Shown: positions 53,880 to 61,852 of the stretch, in pieces
Numbering within the stretch: the stretch's first letter is position 1
Layout: the number at the start of each line of letters is the position of its first letter
Made by a program: the position numbers and the translations under genes
NCBI RefSeq assembly: GCF_009909185.1
Contig: NZ_JAAAMV010000023.1
Location: 62,001 to 126,000 of the forward strand
DNA length: 64,000 nt
Direction: 5' to 3'
DNA from: Paenibacillus glycinis
GTDB taxonomy: Bacteria > Bacillota > Bacilli > Paenibacillales > Paenibacillaceae
The notes under the pieces: generated by a model
Database searches by the model: none
What the model was told of the DNA's origin: nothing
What the model saw: the letters and a program-made list of their open reading frames with translations, nothing else

Positions 53880-54233
53880 TTAATCAGCAAAGATAAGGTC
53901 ATACATATGCTTCCATGTCTCGATTTTGAGAATGTCGCCGCCCGGCTGTTTGCCGACCACCGCGTAGCCGATGTACATGCCGCCCAGGATGGCCAGCACG
54001 CACAGGATGGGCACGATGCTTTTGAGCAGCGTCCACCTCAGCGCGCGGACGGCCGGATGGCGTTTCTTGCGCACGTTCGTCTTTTCTTTCGCCGCGCTCG
54101 ACTCCCGCGTCGGGCGCTTCCCGGTTCCGCGGACCGCATCCCCGGCAGTCGAAGCGCCGAGCAGGTTGCTGCGTTCCGCGGACGTTACGCCCTCGAGACC
54201 TGCGGCTGTTTCTTTCTTTGAATCCATAGGCAT
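53880..54233 (-). CDS. EpuA-like small membrane protein
   Basis: 117 residues: a basic, disordered N-terminal half (EKTNVRKKRHPAVRALRWTL) and a single membrane helix (KSIVPILCVLAILGGMYIGYAV), then GKQPGGDILKIETWKHMYDLIF. The end matches the EpuA/PF11772 family, which databases often mislabel as an RNA polymerase beta subunit. The role is unknown. It begins 11 bp after flhP, so it is part of the mbl-flhO-flhP transcript. The tandem 49-bp repeats start immediately past its stop codon. Confidence 0.8.
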   Translation of the reverse strand: MPMDSKKETAAGLEGVTSAERSNLLGASTAGDAVRGTGKRPTRESSAAKEKTNVRKKRHPAVRALRWTLLKSIVPILCVLAILGGMYIGYAVVGKQPGGDILKIETWKHMYDLIFAD

Positions 54234-54244
54234 TCACTCATTTC

Positions 54245-55069
54245 CTATGCGCGCAAATTGTTCGCGAGCCCCATCATCGTGTCGCTCGATGTCAATGCTC
54301 TTCCGCTAAGCTGGTAAGCCCGCTGCACGCTAATCAAATCCGTCATCTCGTCAGCCAAGACGACGTTGGATTGCTCGAGATAACCTTGTTTAATGGCGAT
54401 TTTGGACTCCGCGCTAGCCGTAACGTCGTGCATCACGTCGCCGACTTGAACGCCGTCGGCTACCGTAAACAAATTGTCCGACACCTGCGTCAGCAGCCCA
54501 GGCTTGTCTACCTGAACCAGCTTGACCTGGCCAAGCTGCAAGATGTCTCCCGCGGGCGTCGTGCCGATCACATTGCCGGAAGCATCGATGCGAACATTCG
54601 ATTGCACTTCCGCCGGAATTTCGATCGAGCCGCCGTTGACGGAGGCTACCGGGTAACCTTCTTTGGTGGTAAGAATATTGATGCCCATATTGGTAAAGGT
54701 AGTCTGGAACGATCCGCCTCGCGTATAGCCCGTATGCCCCGCGTCGTCCACGGTAACCTGGAACAAAGCATTGCCTTCGATGGCCACGTCGTATGGCTGG
54801 TCCGTTTCTTTCAGCGGCCCTTGGGCCATATCCGGCTGCACCATCGTGAGACGGGAACCCCAGCCTTGGTTGAACCCCATCGGCGTAAGCCGGCCGGGCT
54901 GTTTGAACGCATCTGGCTGCTGCTTCAGCGTCGTCAGAAGGTCTTCGAACGTACCGACCTTCCGTTTGTAGCCGACCGTATCCACGTTCGCGATATTGTC
55001 GGCCAACATGTCGAGCTTCTGCTGCAGTCCGCTCATGGACGCCATCGCACTGATCATTGAGCCGTTCAT
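54245..55069 (-). CDS. flhP: Flagellar hook-basal body protein FlhP
   Basis: 274-residue rod/hook protein of the FlgG family. N-terminal signature LQQKLDMLADNIANVDTVGY and C-terminal KQGYLEQSNVVLADEMTDLI with SVQRAYQLSGRALTSSD are typical. FlhP is needed for filament assembly in Bacillus. It is 40 bp after flhO and before the epuA-like gene. The order mbl-flhO-flhP matches Bacillus, supporting the symbol. Confidence 0.93.
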   Translation of the reverse strand: MNGSMISAMASMSGLQQKLDMLADNIANVDTVGYKRKVGTFEDLLTTLKQQPDAFKQPGRLTPMGFNQGWGSRLTMVQPDMAQGPLKETDQPYDVAIEGNALFQVTVDDAGHTGYTRGGSFQTTFTNMGINILTTKEGYPVASVNGGSIEIPAEVQSNVRIDASGNVIGTTPAGDILQLGQVKLVQVDKPGLLTQVSDNLFTVADGVQVGDVMHDVTASAESKIAIKQGYLEQSNVVLADEMTDLISVQRAYQLSGRALTSSDTMMGLANNLRA

Positions 55070-55109
55070 TCCTGTAGCCTCCCCTGCCTTGCGTTCCTAT
55101 ACGCCGAAG

Positions 55110-55976
55110 TTAGATGCGTCCGATTTCATTGACCGCTTTATCCATGCTTTTATCGTAAAATTGAATGATTTTCTGGTTCGCTTCGTACGCTCTTGCCGCC
55201 GACATGAGGTCGACCATCGACTGGGCGGCATCGACGTTGGAGCGTTCGATGTAGCCTTGGCGCACCTCGACGCGATCGGTCGCGTTGACGGCCCGTACGC
55301 CCGTCTCGCCGTCCGCAAGCTTGAACTTGCCGTCGCCTTCGCGAATCAACTGGTTCGGGTTCTCCACCCGCGAGATGAGCAGCTGCCCCGCGCTCGCGCC
55401 CGTCAGCGGATTCACCAGCCGGTTATCGGCCGTGATCGCCAGGTCGTTGATGGTCATGCCCGCCGGAAGCTGGAACGGATTGCCGTCCGCGGCAAGAACG
55501 CGGGATCCGTCCGGCAGCGTCAGGAAACCCTGCTCGTCCAGTTTGAACTGACCGTCGCGGGTATAGCGGGTCTCGCCGTCCTTGTTCTGCACCGTGAAGA
55601 ACGCTTGCGGCTGGAATATCAACTCCCCGTCCGCCGTGACCGACTTGCCGGAAGAATCGAAATTAACGCCGGGCACGCCGATATCCGAGGAAATCGCGAA
55701 ATCACTGAATTGATTGGTCTGCATCAGATCGCCCTGCAGGTTGATCTGCAGGCTCTCCTCCGCGAAGACGCCCGTGCTCAGCTTGCCGAGCGATTTGCCG
55801 TTGTCGACGTCGTCGCTTCCCGTCAATCGCAGGAGCATGTCCGGGAAAGAATGGGTGACCGCGTATTTCTGCTTATAACCCGGCGTATTCATGTTGGCGA
55901 TATTGTTGGTGATGGTATCATGTCTGTTCTGCTGCGAAATCATTCCCGCGGCAGCCGTATAAAGTCCTCTTAGCAT
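55110..55976 (-). CDS. flhO: Flagellar hook-basal body protein FlhO
   Basis: 288 residues. N-terminal MLRGLYTAAAGMISQQNRHD with NNIANMNTPGYK, and C-terminal RQGYIERSNVDAAQSMVDLM with SAARAYEANQKIIQF, are the ends of the flagellar rod/hook family. It lies between mbl and flhP, as in Bacillus. Upstream there is a partial sigma-D -10 (TCCGATAT at 56031-56038, minus strand) without a proper -35. Normal length. Confidence 0.93.
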   Translation of the reverse strand: MLRGLYTAAAGMISQQNRHDTITNNIANMNTPGYKQKYAVTHSFPDMLLRLTGSDDVDNGKSLGKLSTGVFAEESLQINLQGDLMQTNQFSDFAISSDIGVPGVNFDSSGKSVTADGELIFQPQAFFTVQNKDGETRYTRDGQFKLDEQGFLTLPDGSRVLAADGNPFQLPAGMTINDLAITADNRLVNPLTGASAGQLLISRVENPNQLIREGDGKFKLADGETGVRAVNATDRVEVRQGYIERSNVDAAQSMVDLMSAARAYEANQKIIQFYDKSMDKAVNEIGRI

Positions 55977-56162
55977 GGAGATCCTCCCGGGCGCTTGTCT
56001 GATTATCCGAACGTTGAAACCTTACCGTATATATCGGATAAACCCGTTCCGTCATGAATAGACAGGCATTGCGTCTAAAGACCTATTCTGCAGCCATGCT
56101 CCTCGGCGCGCCTCCCTACGGCACCCTACCCGAACATCGGCTTGCCGCCTATTCCGTCGGTC

Positions 56163-57170
56163 CTAGCGCTTCGAGATATCCCGGCGAGGCGCGCGGTCAA
56201 GATGGTCCAGCAGCAGGCCTGTCCCTTTGACGACGCAGTGCATCGGATCCTCGGCGATCAGAACCGGCACCTTCAACTCTTCCGCGAGCAATGCATCGAG
56301 TCCGCCGAGCAGCGCCCCGCCGCCCGTCAGGATGACCCCGCGGTCGATGATGTCGGCCGACAGCTCCGGAGGCGTTCGTTCCAGCACGGATTTGGCGGCC
56401 GAGACGATCGACGACACCGGCTCCCAGAGCGCTTCGCGCACTTCTTCCGAGTAAATCGTCACGGTCAGCGGCAAGCCGGTTACCATGTCGCGTCCGCGAA
56501 TGTCGATCTCGTCCCTGAAGCCGTTGTCGTACACGGTGCCGATCTTGATTTTGATATCCTCGCTCGTCCGTTCGCCGATCAGGAGCTTGTACTTGTTTTT
56601 GATATACTTCATGATCGCTTCGTCGAACTTGTCTCCCGCGACTTTGATCGAGGAGGCCGTCACGACGTCGCCCATGGACAGCACGGCCACGTCCGTCGTG
56701 CCGCCGCCGATGTCGACGACCATGTTGCCGCTCGGCTGGTAGATGTCCATGCCGGCGCCGATGGCCGCCGCTTTCGGCTCTTCTTCCAGAAAGACGTCCT
56801 TCGCGCCGCTGCGCTCCGCGGCTTCCCGGATCGCCTTCTGTTCGACCGACGTAATGTTGGTCGGGGCGCAAATAAGAATGCGCGGGCGGCTGTACCAGGA
56901 CCGGCCGCCTACGCGATCGATGAAAGCTTTAAGCATGATTTCCGTTATTTCGAAATCGGCGATGACGCCGTCGCGAAGCGGTCGGATGGCAATGATGTTT
57001 CCAGGGGTCCGTCCTACCATCCGATGCGCTTCCTCGCCGACGGCAAGCACGCGTTTGGTCTCGCTTTCGATCGCTACGACCGAAGGCTCATCCAAAACGA
57101 CGCCTCTCCCCCTAACGTGAATGGACACATTTGCGGTTCCCAAATCAATCCCGATATCCTTGCTAAACAT
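56163..57170 (-). CDS. mbl: MreB-like actin homologue Mbl
   Basis: 335 residues. Bacterial actin guiding lateral wall synthesis. Motifs: KDIGIDLGTANVSIHVRGRG (phosphate 1), EEEPKAAAIGAG, VVDIGGGTTDVAVLSMG (phosphate 2) and GVILTGGGALLGGLDALL (adenosine loop). The ATG at 57170 is chosen as it opens the conserved MFSKDIGIDLG and has GGAGG eleven bases upstream; the frame runs further upstream but overlaps spoIIID. Mbl is preferred over MreB because of the order spoIIID-mbl-flhO-flhP, as in Bacillus. Confidence 0.95.
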   Translation of the reverse strand: MFSKDIGIDLGTANVSIHVRGRGVVLDEPSVVAIESETKRVLAVGEEAHRMVGRTPGNIIAIRPLRDGVIADFEITEIMLKAFIDRVGGRSWYSRPRILICAPTNITSVEQKAIREAAERSGAKDVFLEEEPKAAAIGAGMDIYQPSGNMVVDIGGGTTDVAVLSMGDVVTASSIKVAGDKFDEAIMKYIKNKYKLLIGERTSEDIKIKIGTVYDNGFRDEIDIRGRDMVTGLPLTVTIYSEEVREALWEPVSSIVSAAKSVLERTPPELSADIIDRGVILTGGGALLGGLDALLAEELKVPVLIAEDPMHCVVKGTGLLLDHLDRAPRRDISKR

Positions 57171-57274
57171 AAGTCTGAAGTCCTCCAGCGCGAATAATAG
57201 TCGAGTACAATCCTCATCCAGTATAGTATTCGCTGAATTGAACGAAAATCCTCTATTTTTGTAGAAAAAATCGC

Positions 57275-57562
57275 TTACGATTTTGCCGCGGCAAGGACTT
57301 CGCGCTTGCGTCCGGAGCTCTTCTTGTACTTGATCTTGGTTGCTTCTCCTCCCCTCAGGTGCCGGATCGACTTGTGGTATTCCAGAATGTGCTTGACCTG
57401 ATCCGCCAAATCGGGATTTATCTCCGGCAACCGCTCGGTCAAATCCTTGTGCACCGTGCTTTTGGAGACCCCAAATTCTTTCGCGATCGTACGAACCGTA
57501 TGCTTCGTCTCGACGATGCAACGGCCGATTTTTATGGTCCGTTCTTTGATATAATCGTGCAC
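57275..57562 (-). CDS. spoIIID: Mother-cell transcription factor SpoIIID
   Basis: 95 residues starting at GTG with GGAGG seven bases upstream. HTH: TVRTIAKEFGVSKSTVHKDL (about residues 22-41), then ERLPEINPDLADQVKHILEY and HLRGGEATKIKYKK, both strongly conserved in this family. SpoIIID adjusts sigma-E-dependent genes in the mother cell. A sigma-E promoter precedes it. The C-terminus is basic. Confidence 0.97.
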   Translation of the reverse strand: MHDYIKERTIKIGRCIVETKHTVRTIAKEFGVSKSTVHKDLTERLPEINPDLADQVKHILEYHKSIRHLRGGEATKIKYKKSSGRKREVLAAAKS

Positions 57563-57595
57563 GCTCCCGCCTCCCTACTCGAGATAGTTTGGTAC

Positions 57596-57623
57596 ATTAT
57601 ATGAGGGGTACGGGTATATATTC
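57596..57623 (-). promoter_or_regulatory. Sigma-E promoter of spoIIID
   Basis: Minus strand GAATATA, 13 bases, CATATAAT, close to the sigma-E consensus in both boxes and spacing. Early mother-cell expression is expected. Confidence 0.8.
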
Positions 57624-57685
57624 TTTGTGTCCAAGCGTGACAAGCCCAAGAACTGCAAATATTTTCAAAAGCGGTCCCGAAACAC

Positions 57686-57713
57686 AAAAAAGAAGGCAGG
57701 GAGTCCCTGCCTT
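57686..57713 (-). terminator. spoIIQ terminator
   Basis: AAGGCAGGG and CCCTGCCTT arms followed by CTTTTTT on the minus strand. Confidence 0.88.
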
Positions 57714-57746
57714 CGAAAGGTTTTGCGGCCCATTGCCGCCTTGCCG

Positions 57747-58502
57747 TTATTGCTGCGCGTTTGCGCTCGCGGTTTCGATCAGCGTCGAAGGATCGATCGC
57801 TTTGCCGTCCTTGCGCACTTCGAAGTGCAGGTGGACGCCGAGGTCTTTCTCCAGCTCGTCGCGGCCCGCTTTCGCGATGACGTCGCCTTGCTTCACGTCT
57901 TGACCGACCGTGACTTGCACGTCGCTGAGGCTGTTGTAGATCGTCACGAGGCCGCCGGCGTGCTTGATTTGAACCACGTTGCCGTTAACCGGGTTTTTCT
58001 CGGCTACCGTTACGACGCCGCTCAGTGCCGCGGTAACGTCGAAAGCTTTATCTTCTTTGCCGAGGTCGATCCCCATGTTGGCGACGATCTCGTTGTTCGG
58101 GGCTTCGATCAGGGCAGCCTGGCGGTCTTCATTGCTGGACTTGCTGCTGTAGAACGGTGCCAATACGTCGAGCTGGCTCTTGTCGGCCGGCCATTTCATC
58201 GTTTCGTCTTCCGACTTTTGGATCATGGCTTCGTCGTCCGACGGCGTAGGCTCGTCCAGGGTTTGCTCATCCGTTACCCCTTGTGTGCTATCTACGGTGG
58301 TGCTGGCCGGTTTGTCCGTTGTTTCCCCAGCTCCCCCATAGAGCCACATTAAGGTTACGATGATTGCTGCGGCGGCCAAAAATGCTGATGGTGCTGCCCA
58401 TTTCTTTGCCATCAGTTTTCTCCACGCAGACGGTTTGACGGCTTTGCCTCCCATTGTGTTTTTGGGAGCCTCTTCATTGAACTTTGATTTGTTATCACTC
58501 AT
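57747..58502 (-). CDS. spoIIQ: SpoIIQ-like M23 (LytM) forespore membrane protein
   Basis: 251 residues: cytoplasmic start, one membrane helix (WAAPSAFLAAAAIIVTLMWL), a linker rich in D/E/T, and a LytM domain at about 130-235. The HxH motif is present (HLHFEV), but the first zinc-ligand motif reads NMGID, with asparagine in place of the histidine of HxGxD, so it is probably not an active peptidase. SpoIIQ in Bacillus is likewise inactive and forms a channel with SpoIIIAH across the septum. A sigma-F-type promoter lies upstream and spoIID next to it supports the assignment. Confidence 0.9.
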   Translation of the reverse strand: MSDNKSKFNEEAPKNTMGGKAVKPSAWRKLMAKKWAAPSAFLAAAAIIVTLMWLYGGAGETTDKPASTTVDSTQGVTDEQTLDEPTPSDDEAMIQKSEDETMKWPADKSQLDVLAPFYSSKSSNEDRQAALIEAPNNEIVANMGIDLGKEDKAFDVTAALSGVVTVAEKNPVNGNVVQIKHAGGLVTIYNSLSDVQVTVGQDVKQGDVIAKAGRDELEKDLGVHLHFEVRKDGKAIDPSTLIETASANAQQ

Positions 58503-58523
58503 TGTTCGATCACCTCACTAGCC

Positions 58524-58551
58524 ATTGTTGCCAGAACCTAGCAGTTTATAC
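58524..58551 (-). promoter_or_regulatory. Sigma-F-type promoter of spoIIQ
   Basis: Minus strand GTATA, 14 bases, GGCAACAAT, matching the GYATA and GGNRANANT pattern of forespore sigma-F promoters. It is 22 bp before the spoIIQ ATG. Confidence 0.7.
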
Positions 58552-58597
58552 GTGAGGGATTTACATTTTTTGAGATTGTTAGATATAGCGATCGGCG

Positions 58598-59773
58598 CTA
58601 GTCTAGCACGCCGGATGCCGGCACGACCGCGGCTCCCGAATAATAATGCGCCAGGATTTGCCGCGCCGTTGCGCCTTCCTTCGCCATTCCGTTCGCGCCC
58701 CATTGGCTCATGCCTACTCCGTGACCATAGCCTTTCGTCGTGAACGTCATTGCATTGCCAGAGATAGACCACGTGAAATCCGAGGATGCGAGAGCCAATT
58801 TCTCGCGAATCTCTCTTCCGGTGAAAGTCTTCCCGCCGAGCTTGACCTCCTTCACCCGGTCGCCTGACGTCATGCCCACGATGCGCATGCCGCGGATCTC
58901 GCCCGTCTTCACGCCGAGCTTGGCCGCCGCGTCCTTCAGTCCGATTTCGACGGTCTGCTCGTATTTGGGCGAAATCGCCTTGTCCCACGGGCTGGCCACG
59001 CTGCGCAAATAAGGCAGGTCCAGATTCCAATAATCCGAAGCATTCTCCGTATACCCGTTGCTCGTGGAGAAAAACGACGCTTGAATCGGCTCGCCGCCGT
59101 ACGTGACGATCAGGCCCTTCGTTTCCTCGACCGCCTCGTTCAGCTTCCGCAGATTCGCCTCCTTCACGGTCCCGCTCCAGCGGTTCAGCAGCGCGCCGAT
59201 CGATACGTACGCCTGGTTCATGACCGTATCGTCGACGTCGGCCTTCTGCTCCTTCCCGCTCAGACCGCTCCTGTCGCCCGTCAGCAGCCGCCTGTAGATG
59301 TAGGTCCGCGCGGCAATCGCCTGCGCCTTCAGCGCCTCCAGCTCGAAATCGACCGGCATTTCGCCGGCCAGGACGCCTCGCACGTAAAGCTCGATCGGCA
59401 TTTTCTCGATCTGCCGCTCCCGGGTCAAATACACGGATACCCAGAGCCGGTCGTACGCGCTGAGCACTTTGGACTGCTTGTCCGCGCTGTCAATGCCCGA
59501 AGAGGCCGGGATGTCGGCCTTGGGCGTCTTGGGCACCGAGGCGGATGCCGCGTTCGGCGGCCCGACTTCGGACTCACGCTCGGCCGGCGCCGATTCCGCG
59601 ATCGTCCCTATCGATTCCCGGCCTTCGGATGCCGTCGTCCCCGGCGCCATATAATGAACGATCGCTTTCACGAGAATCACGAGCAGCAGCCCCCATAGAA
59701 ACCCAAGCCACCACCCTCTTGTCCAAAAACGACGGCGATAAGAGCGCCCTGCCTTCCACTTCGCTCGCTTCAT
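58598..59773 (-). CDS. spoIID: Stage II sporulation protein SpoIID
   Basis: 391 residues. Lytic transglycosylase of the engulfment machinery, acting with SpoIIM and SpoIIP. One N-terminal membrane helix (WWLGFLWGLLLVILVKAIVH), a serine/proline/alanine-rich linker, then the SpoIID domain from about 105: MPIELYVRGVLAGEMPVDFE, LKAQAIAARTYIYRR, FFSTSNGYTENASDYW and GYGHGVGMSQWGANGMAKEG. The glutamate in LAGEMP is the catalytic residue in the family. It is followed by spoIIQ after 95 bp, which carries its own promoter. Confidence 0.96.
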   Translation of the reverse strand: MKRAKWKAGRSYRRRFWTRGWWLGFLWGLLLVILVKAIVHYMAPGTTASEGRESIGTIAESAPAERESEVGPPNAASASVPKTPKADIPASSGIDSADKQSKVLSAYDRLWVSVYLTRERQIEKMPIELYVRGVLAGEMPVDFELEALKAQAIAARTYIYRRLLTGDRSGLSGKEQKADVDDTVMNQAYVSIGALLNRWSGTVKEANLRKLNEAVEETKGLIVTYGGEPIQASFFSTSNGYTENASDYWNLDLPYLRSVASPWDKAISPKYEQTVEIGLKDAAAKLGVKTGEIRGMRIVGMTSGDRVKEVKLGGKTFTGREIREKLALASSDFTWSISGNAMTFTTKGYGHGVGMSQWGANGMAKEGATARQILAHYYSGAAVVPASGVLD

Positions 59774-59890
59774 GCTCTGCTCCTTTCGGTTCCGCGACTC
59801 TCTGTCTCTCGTTCTCCGCCTATTTCATTCTATGAACCGAAAAGATAGGATAGTACCCAAAACCGGCCGCGATGCTTCGGGTGCAAACGC

Positions 59891-59943
59891 AAAAAACCCT
59901 ATTTCCGCCTTTTCCGGAGAAAGGGACGAAAATAGGGTTTTTT
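59891..59943. terminator. Bidirectional terminator after murA
   Basis: AAAAAACCCTATTT pairs perfectly with AAATAGGGTTTTTT; the loop itself contains further partial pairing. It serves murA on the minus strand. Confidence 0.93.
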
Positions 59944-59958
59944 GAAGGAAAATGGCTA

Positions 59959-61371
59959 TTAGGCCCAGGTTGGCTGCGCTTTGATGCGCGGCAGTTCCTT
60001 TTCCCGCTTGGCAGGCTCCTGCGTCCTGGCCGCAACGATGGCCGGTTCCGTCTCTTCGAGCGCGGCGGCAACGCCTTCGAGCACCTTGGCGTATGCCTTC
60101 GATTCAGCCGGCATTTCCTCGTCGCGGAAGATATCCGCGCCAAGCGCCGCCAGTTTGCCCGTAATGTTGACATAGCCGCGGTCCACGTGGTGAATGCCGG
60201 CAATTTCGCTTTCGCCGTCGGCGCAGAGCGCCGCGCATACGAGCGCCGCGCCCGCGCGCAGGTCGGTTGCCGTAACTTTGGCGCCCGTCAGCTGCGTGCC
60301 GCCGGATACGATCGCCGTGCGACCGTCCACCTTGATGTGCGCGTTCATCTTCTGGAACTCCTCGACGTGCATGAAACGATTCTCGAACACCGTCTCCGTG
60401 ACGATGCTCGTGCCTTCCGACACCATGAGCAGCGCCATCATTTGAGATTGCATGTCCGTGGGGAAACCCGGATAAGGCAGCGTCTTGACGTCGACCGACT
60501 TGAGCTTCTTCGATGCCGTCACGCGAATGCCGCCGTCCGTCTCCGTCACGCCGACGCCCATTTCTTGCAGCTTGGAAATCACCGGCGCCAAGTGGTCACT
60601 GATTGCGCCCTCGATGTGGACGTCGCCGCCGGTCATGGCCGCGGCAATCATATAAGTACCCGCTTCTACGCGGTCAGGGATAACGGTATGTGCAACGCCG
60701 CTGAGCGATTCCACGCCTTCGATGCGGATAATGCCCGTTCCCGCGCCGCGGACGATCGCGCCCATGGCATTGAGGTAATTGGCCAAATCCACGATCTCCG
60801 GCTCTTTGGCCGCGTTCTCGATCGTCGTCGTTCCGTCCGCCAGCGCGGCCGCCATCATGATGTTCTCCGTTGCGCCGACGCTGGCGACATCCAGATAGAT
60901 CTTCGCGCCCTTCAGCTTGCCGTCCGTGCGGGCCTCGATAAAGCCTTGGCCAAGCACGATCTCGGCGCCCATGGCTTCGAACCCTTTCAGATGCTGGTCG
61001 ATCGGACGCGTTCCGATGGCGCAGCCGCCCGGAAGCGAAATTCTCGCGCAGCCGAGACGGGCCAACAAGGGACCCATGACGAGAAAAGAAGCGCGCATCT
61101 TGCGCACCCATTCGTACGGCGCTTCGAACGATACGAGATGCTCGGCGGAAATGCGCATGGTCTCATTAGCATATGTCAGCTTCCCGCCCAAGGCGGTCAG
61201 CACTTGTTGAATCGTCATCACATCATCGAGATTAGGTACGTCGTGGATGACGCTTTCGCCATCCTTTGCGAGTAACGTGGCAGCGAGTATCGGTAATACG
61301 GCGTTCTTGGCGCCGCTCACGCGGACAGTTCCGGATAGTCGCTTGCCGCCGCGGACGATTATTTTGCTCAT
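59959..61371 (-). CDS. murA: UDP-N-acetylglucosamine 1-carboxyvinyltransferase
   Basis: 470 residues. First committed enzyme of peptidoglycan synthesis, the target of fosfomycin. Catalytic [12 protein letters not shown] (K22) and the PEP-binding loop [20 protein letters not shown] with Cys117 are intact, so fosfomycin sensitivity is expected. Domain repeats such as GGVHIEGAI-type [20 protein letters not shown] follow. The last 35 residues ([20 protein letters not shown] onward) extend past the normal end and look disordered. The gene order murA-spoIID-spoIIQ is the usual one. Confidence 0.97.
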   Translation of the reverse strand: MSKIIVRGGKRLSGTVRVSGAKNAVLPILAATLLAKDGESVIHDVPNLDDVMTIQQVLTALGGKLTYANETMRISAEHLVSFEAPYEWVRKMRASFLVMGPLLARLGCARISLPGGCAIGTRPIDQHLKGFEAMGAEIVLGQGFIEARTDGKLKGAKIYLDVASVGATENIMMAAALADGTTTIENAAKEPEIVDLANYLNAMGAIVRGAGTGIIRIEGVESLSGVAHTVIPDRVEAGTYMIAAAMTGGDVHIEGAISDHLAPVISKLQEMGVGVTETDGGIRVTASKKLKSVDVKTLPYPGFPTDMQSQMMALLMVSEGTSIVTETVFENRFMHVEEFQKMNAHIKVDGRTAIVSGGTQLTGAKVTATDLRAGAALVCAALCADGESEIAGIHHVDRGYVNITGKLAALGADIFRDEEMPAESKAYAKVLEGVAAALEETEPAIVAARTQEPAKREKELPRIKAQPTWA

Positions 61372-61586
61372 CTTAAGGTTTCCCTCCGCGTGCAGTAGAT
61401 TCTTTTACCTATTTGAGGAAATATCTGGTACTATGATACGCACTCAAAGTACATCTTAACATCCGCTTACAGGAATCGACAAGCGTTATTTTCTCCCTGT
61501 CGAAACGCGGTATTTTATACCATTCGCAAGCGATTTCGTCTTTCGTACCGTCATCTATTACCCATTGTTAACATGTTTCGAGCTTG
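61372..61586. other. Intergenic region between DUF1146 gene and murA
   Basis: AT-rich 215 bp. No clear terminator and no unambiguous promoter was identified, though TTGTCG and TATCAT-like pieces exist on the minus strand. Confidence 0.4.
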
Positions 61587-61835
61587 TTATTCGACAATTC
61601 CTTTGAGCAGGCTCGACCAGTTCCAGTAAGCGAGGACGAAGGAAGCGAAACCGTGTCCCAGGACGATCGACAGGACAATTTGCAGCGCCCGGGCCTGAGG
61701 TCCCCGGGGACGCTTGACGATCGCGTCCCATTTCAGCTCCTGGATCACGATCCAGGCCAGCGCGATGCTGAACAATTCAATGACGATCGACAATAACGCG
61801 TGCATGCCGGCCGTAGAAGCGACTTGATCCATCAT
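61587..61835 (-). CDS. ywzB: DUF1146 (YwzB-like) membrane protein
   Basis: 82 residues with two membrane helices (LLSIVIELFSIALAWIVIQE and the helix around IVLSIVLGHGFASFVLAYW). The short loop WDAIVKRPRGPQARALQIVL is typical of DUF1146 in Bacillales, found next to murA and the atp operon. The function is unknown. GGGAG lies eight bases before the ATG; it begins 17 bp after the SLH-protease gene, so the two may share a transcript. Confidence 0.85.
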   Translation of the reverse strand: MMDQVASTAGMHALLSIVIELFSIALAWIVIQELKWDAIVKRPRGPQARALQIVLSIVLGHGFASFVLAYWNWSSLLKGIVE

Positions 61836-61852
61836 TTCAATGACTCCCTATT

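Noticed and set aside
59872-61275. 467-codon plus-strand frame opposite murA
   Set aside because: Histidine/arginine-rich antisense shadow of a highly conserved enzyme.
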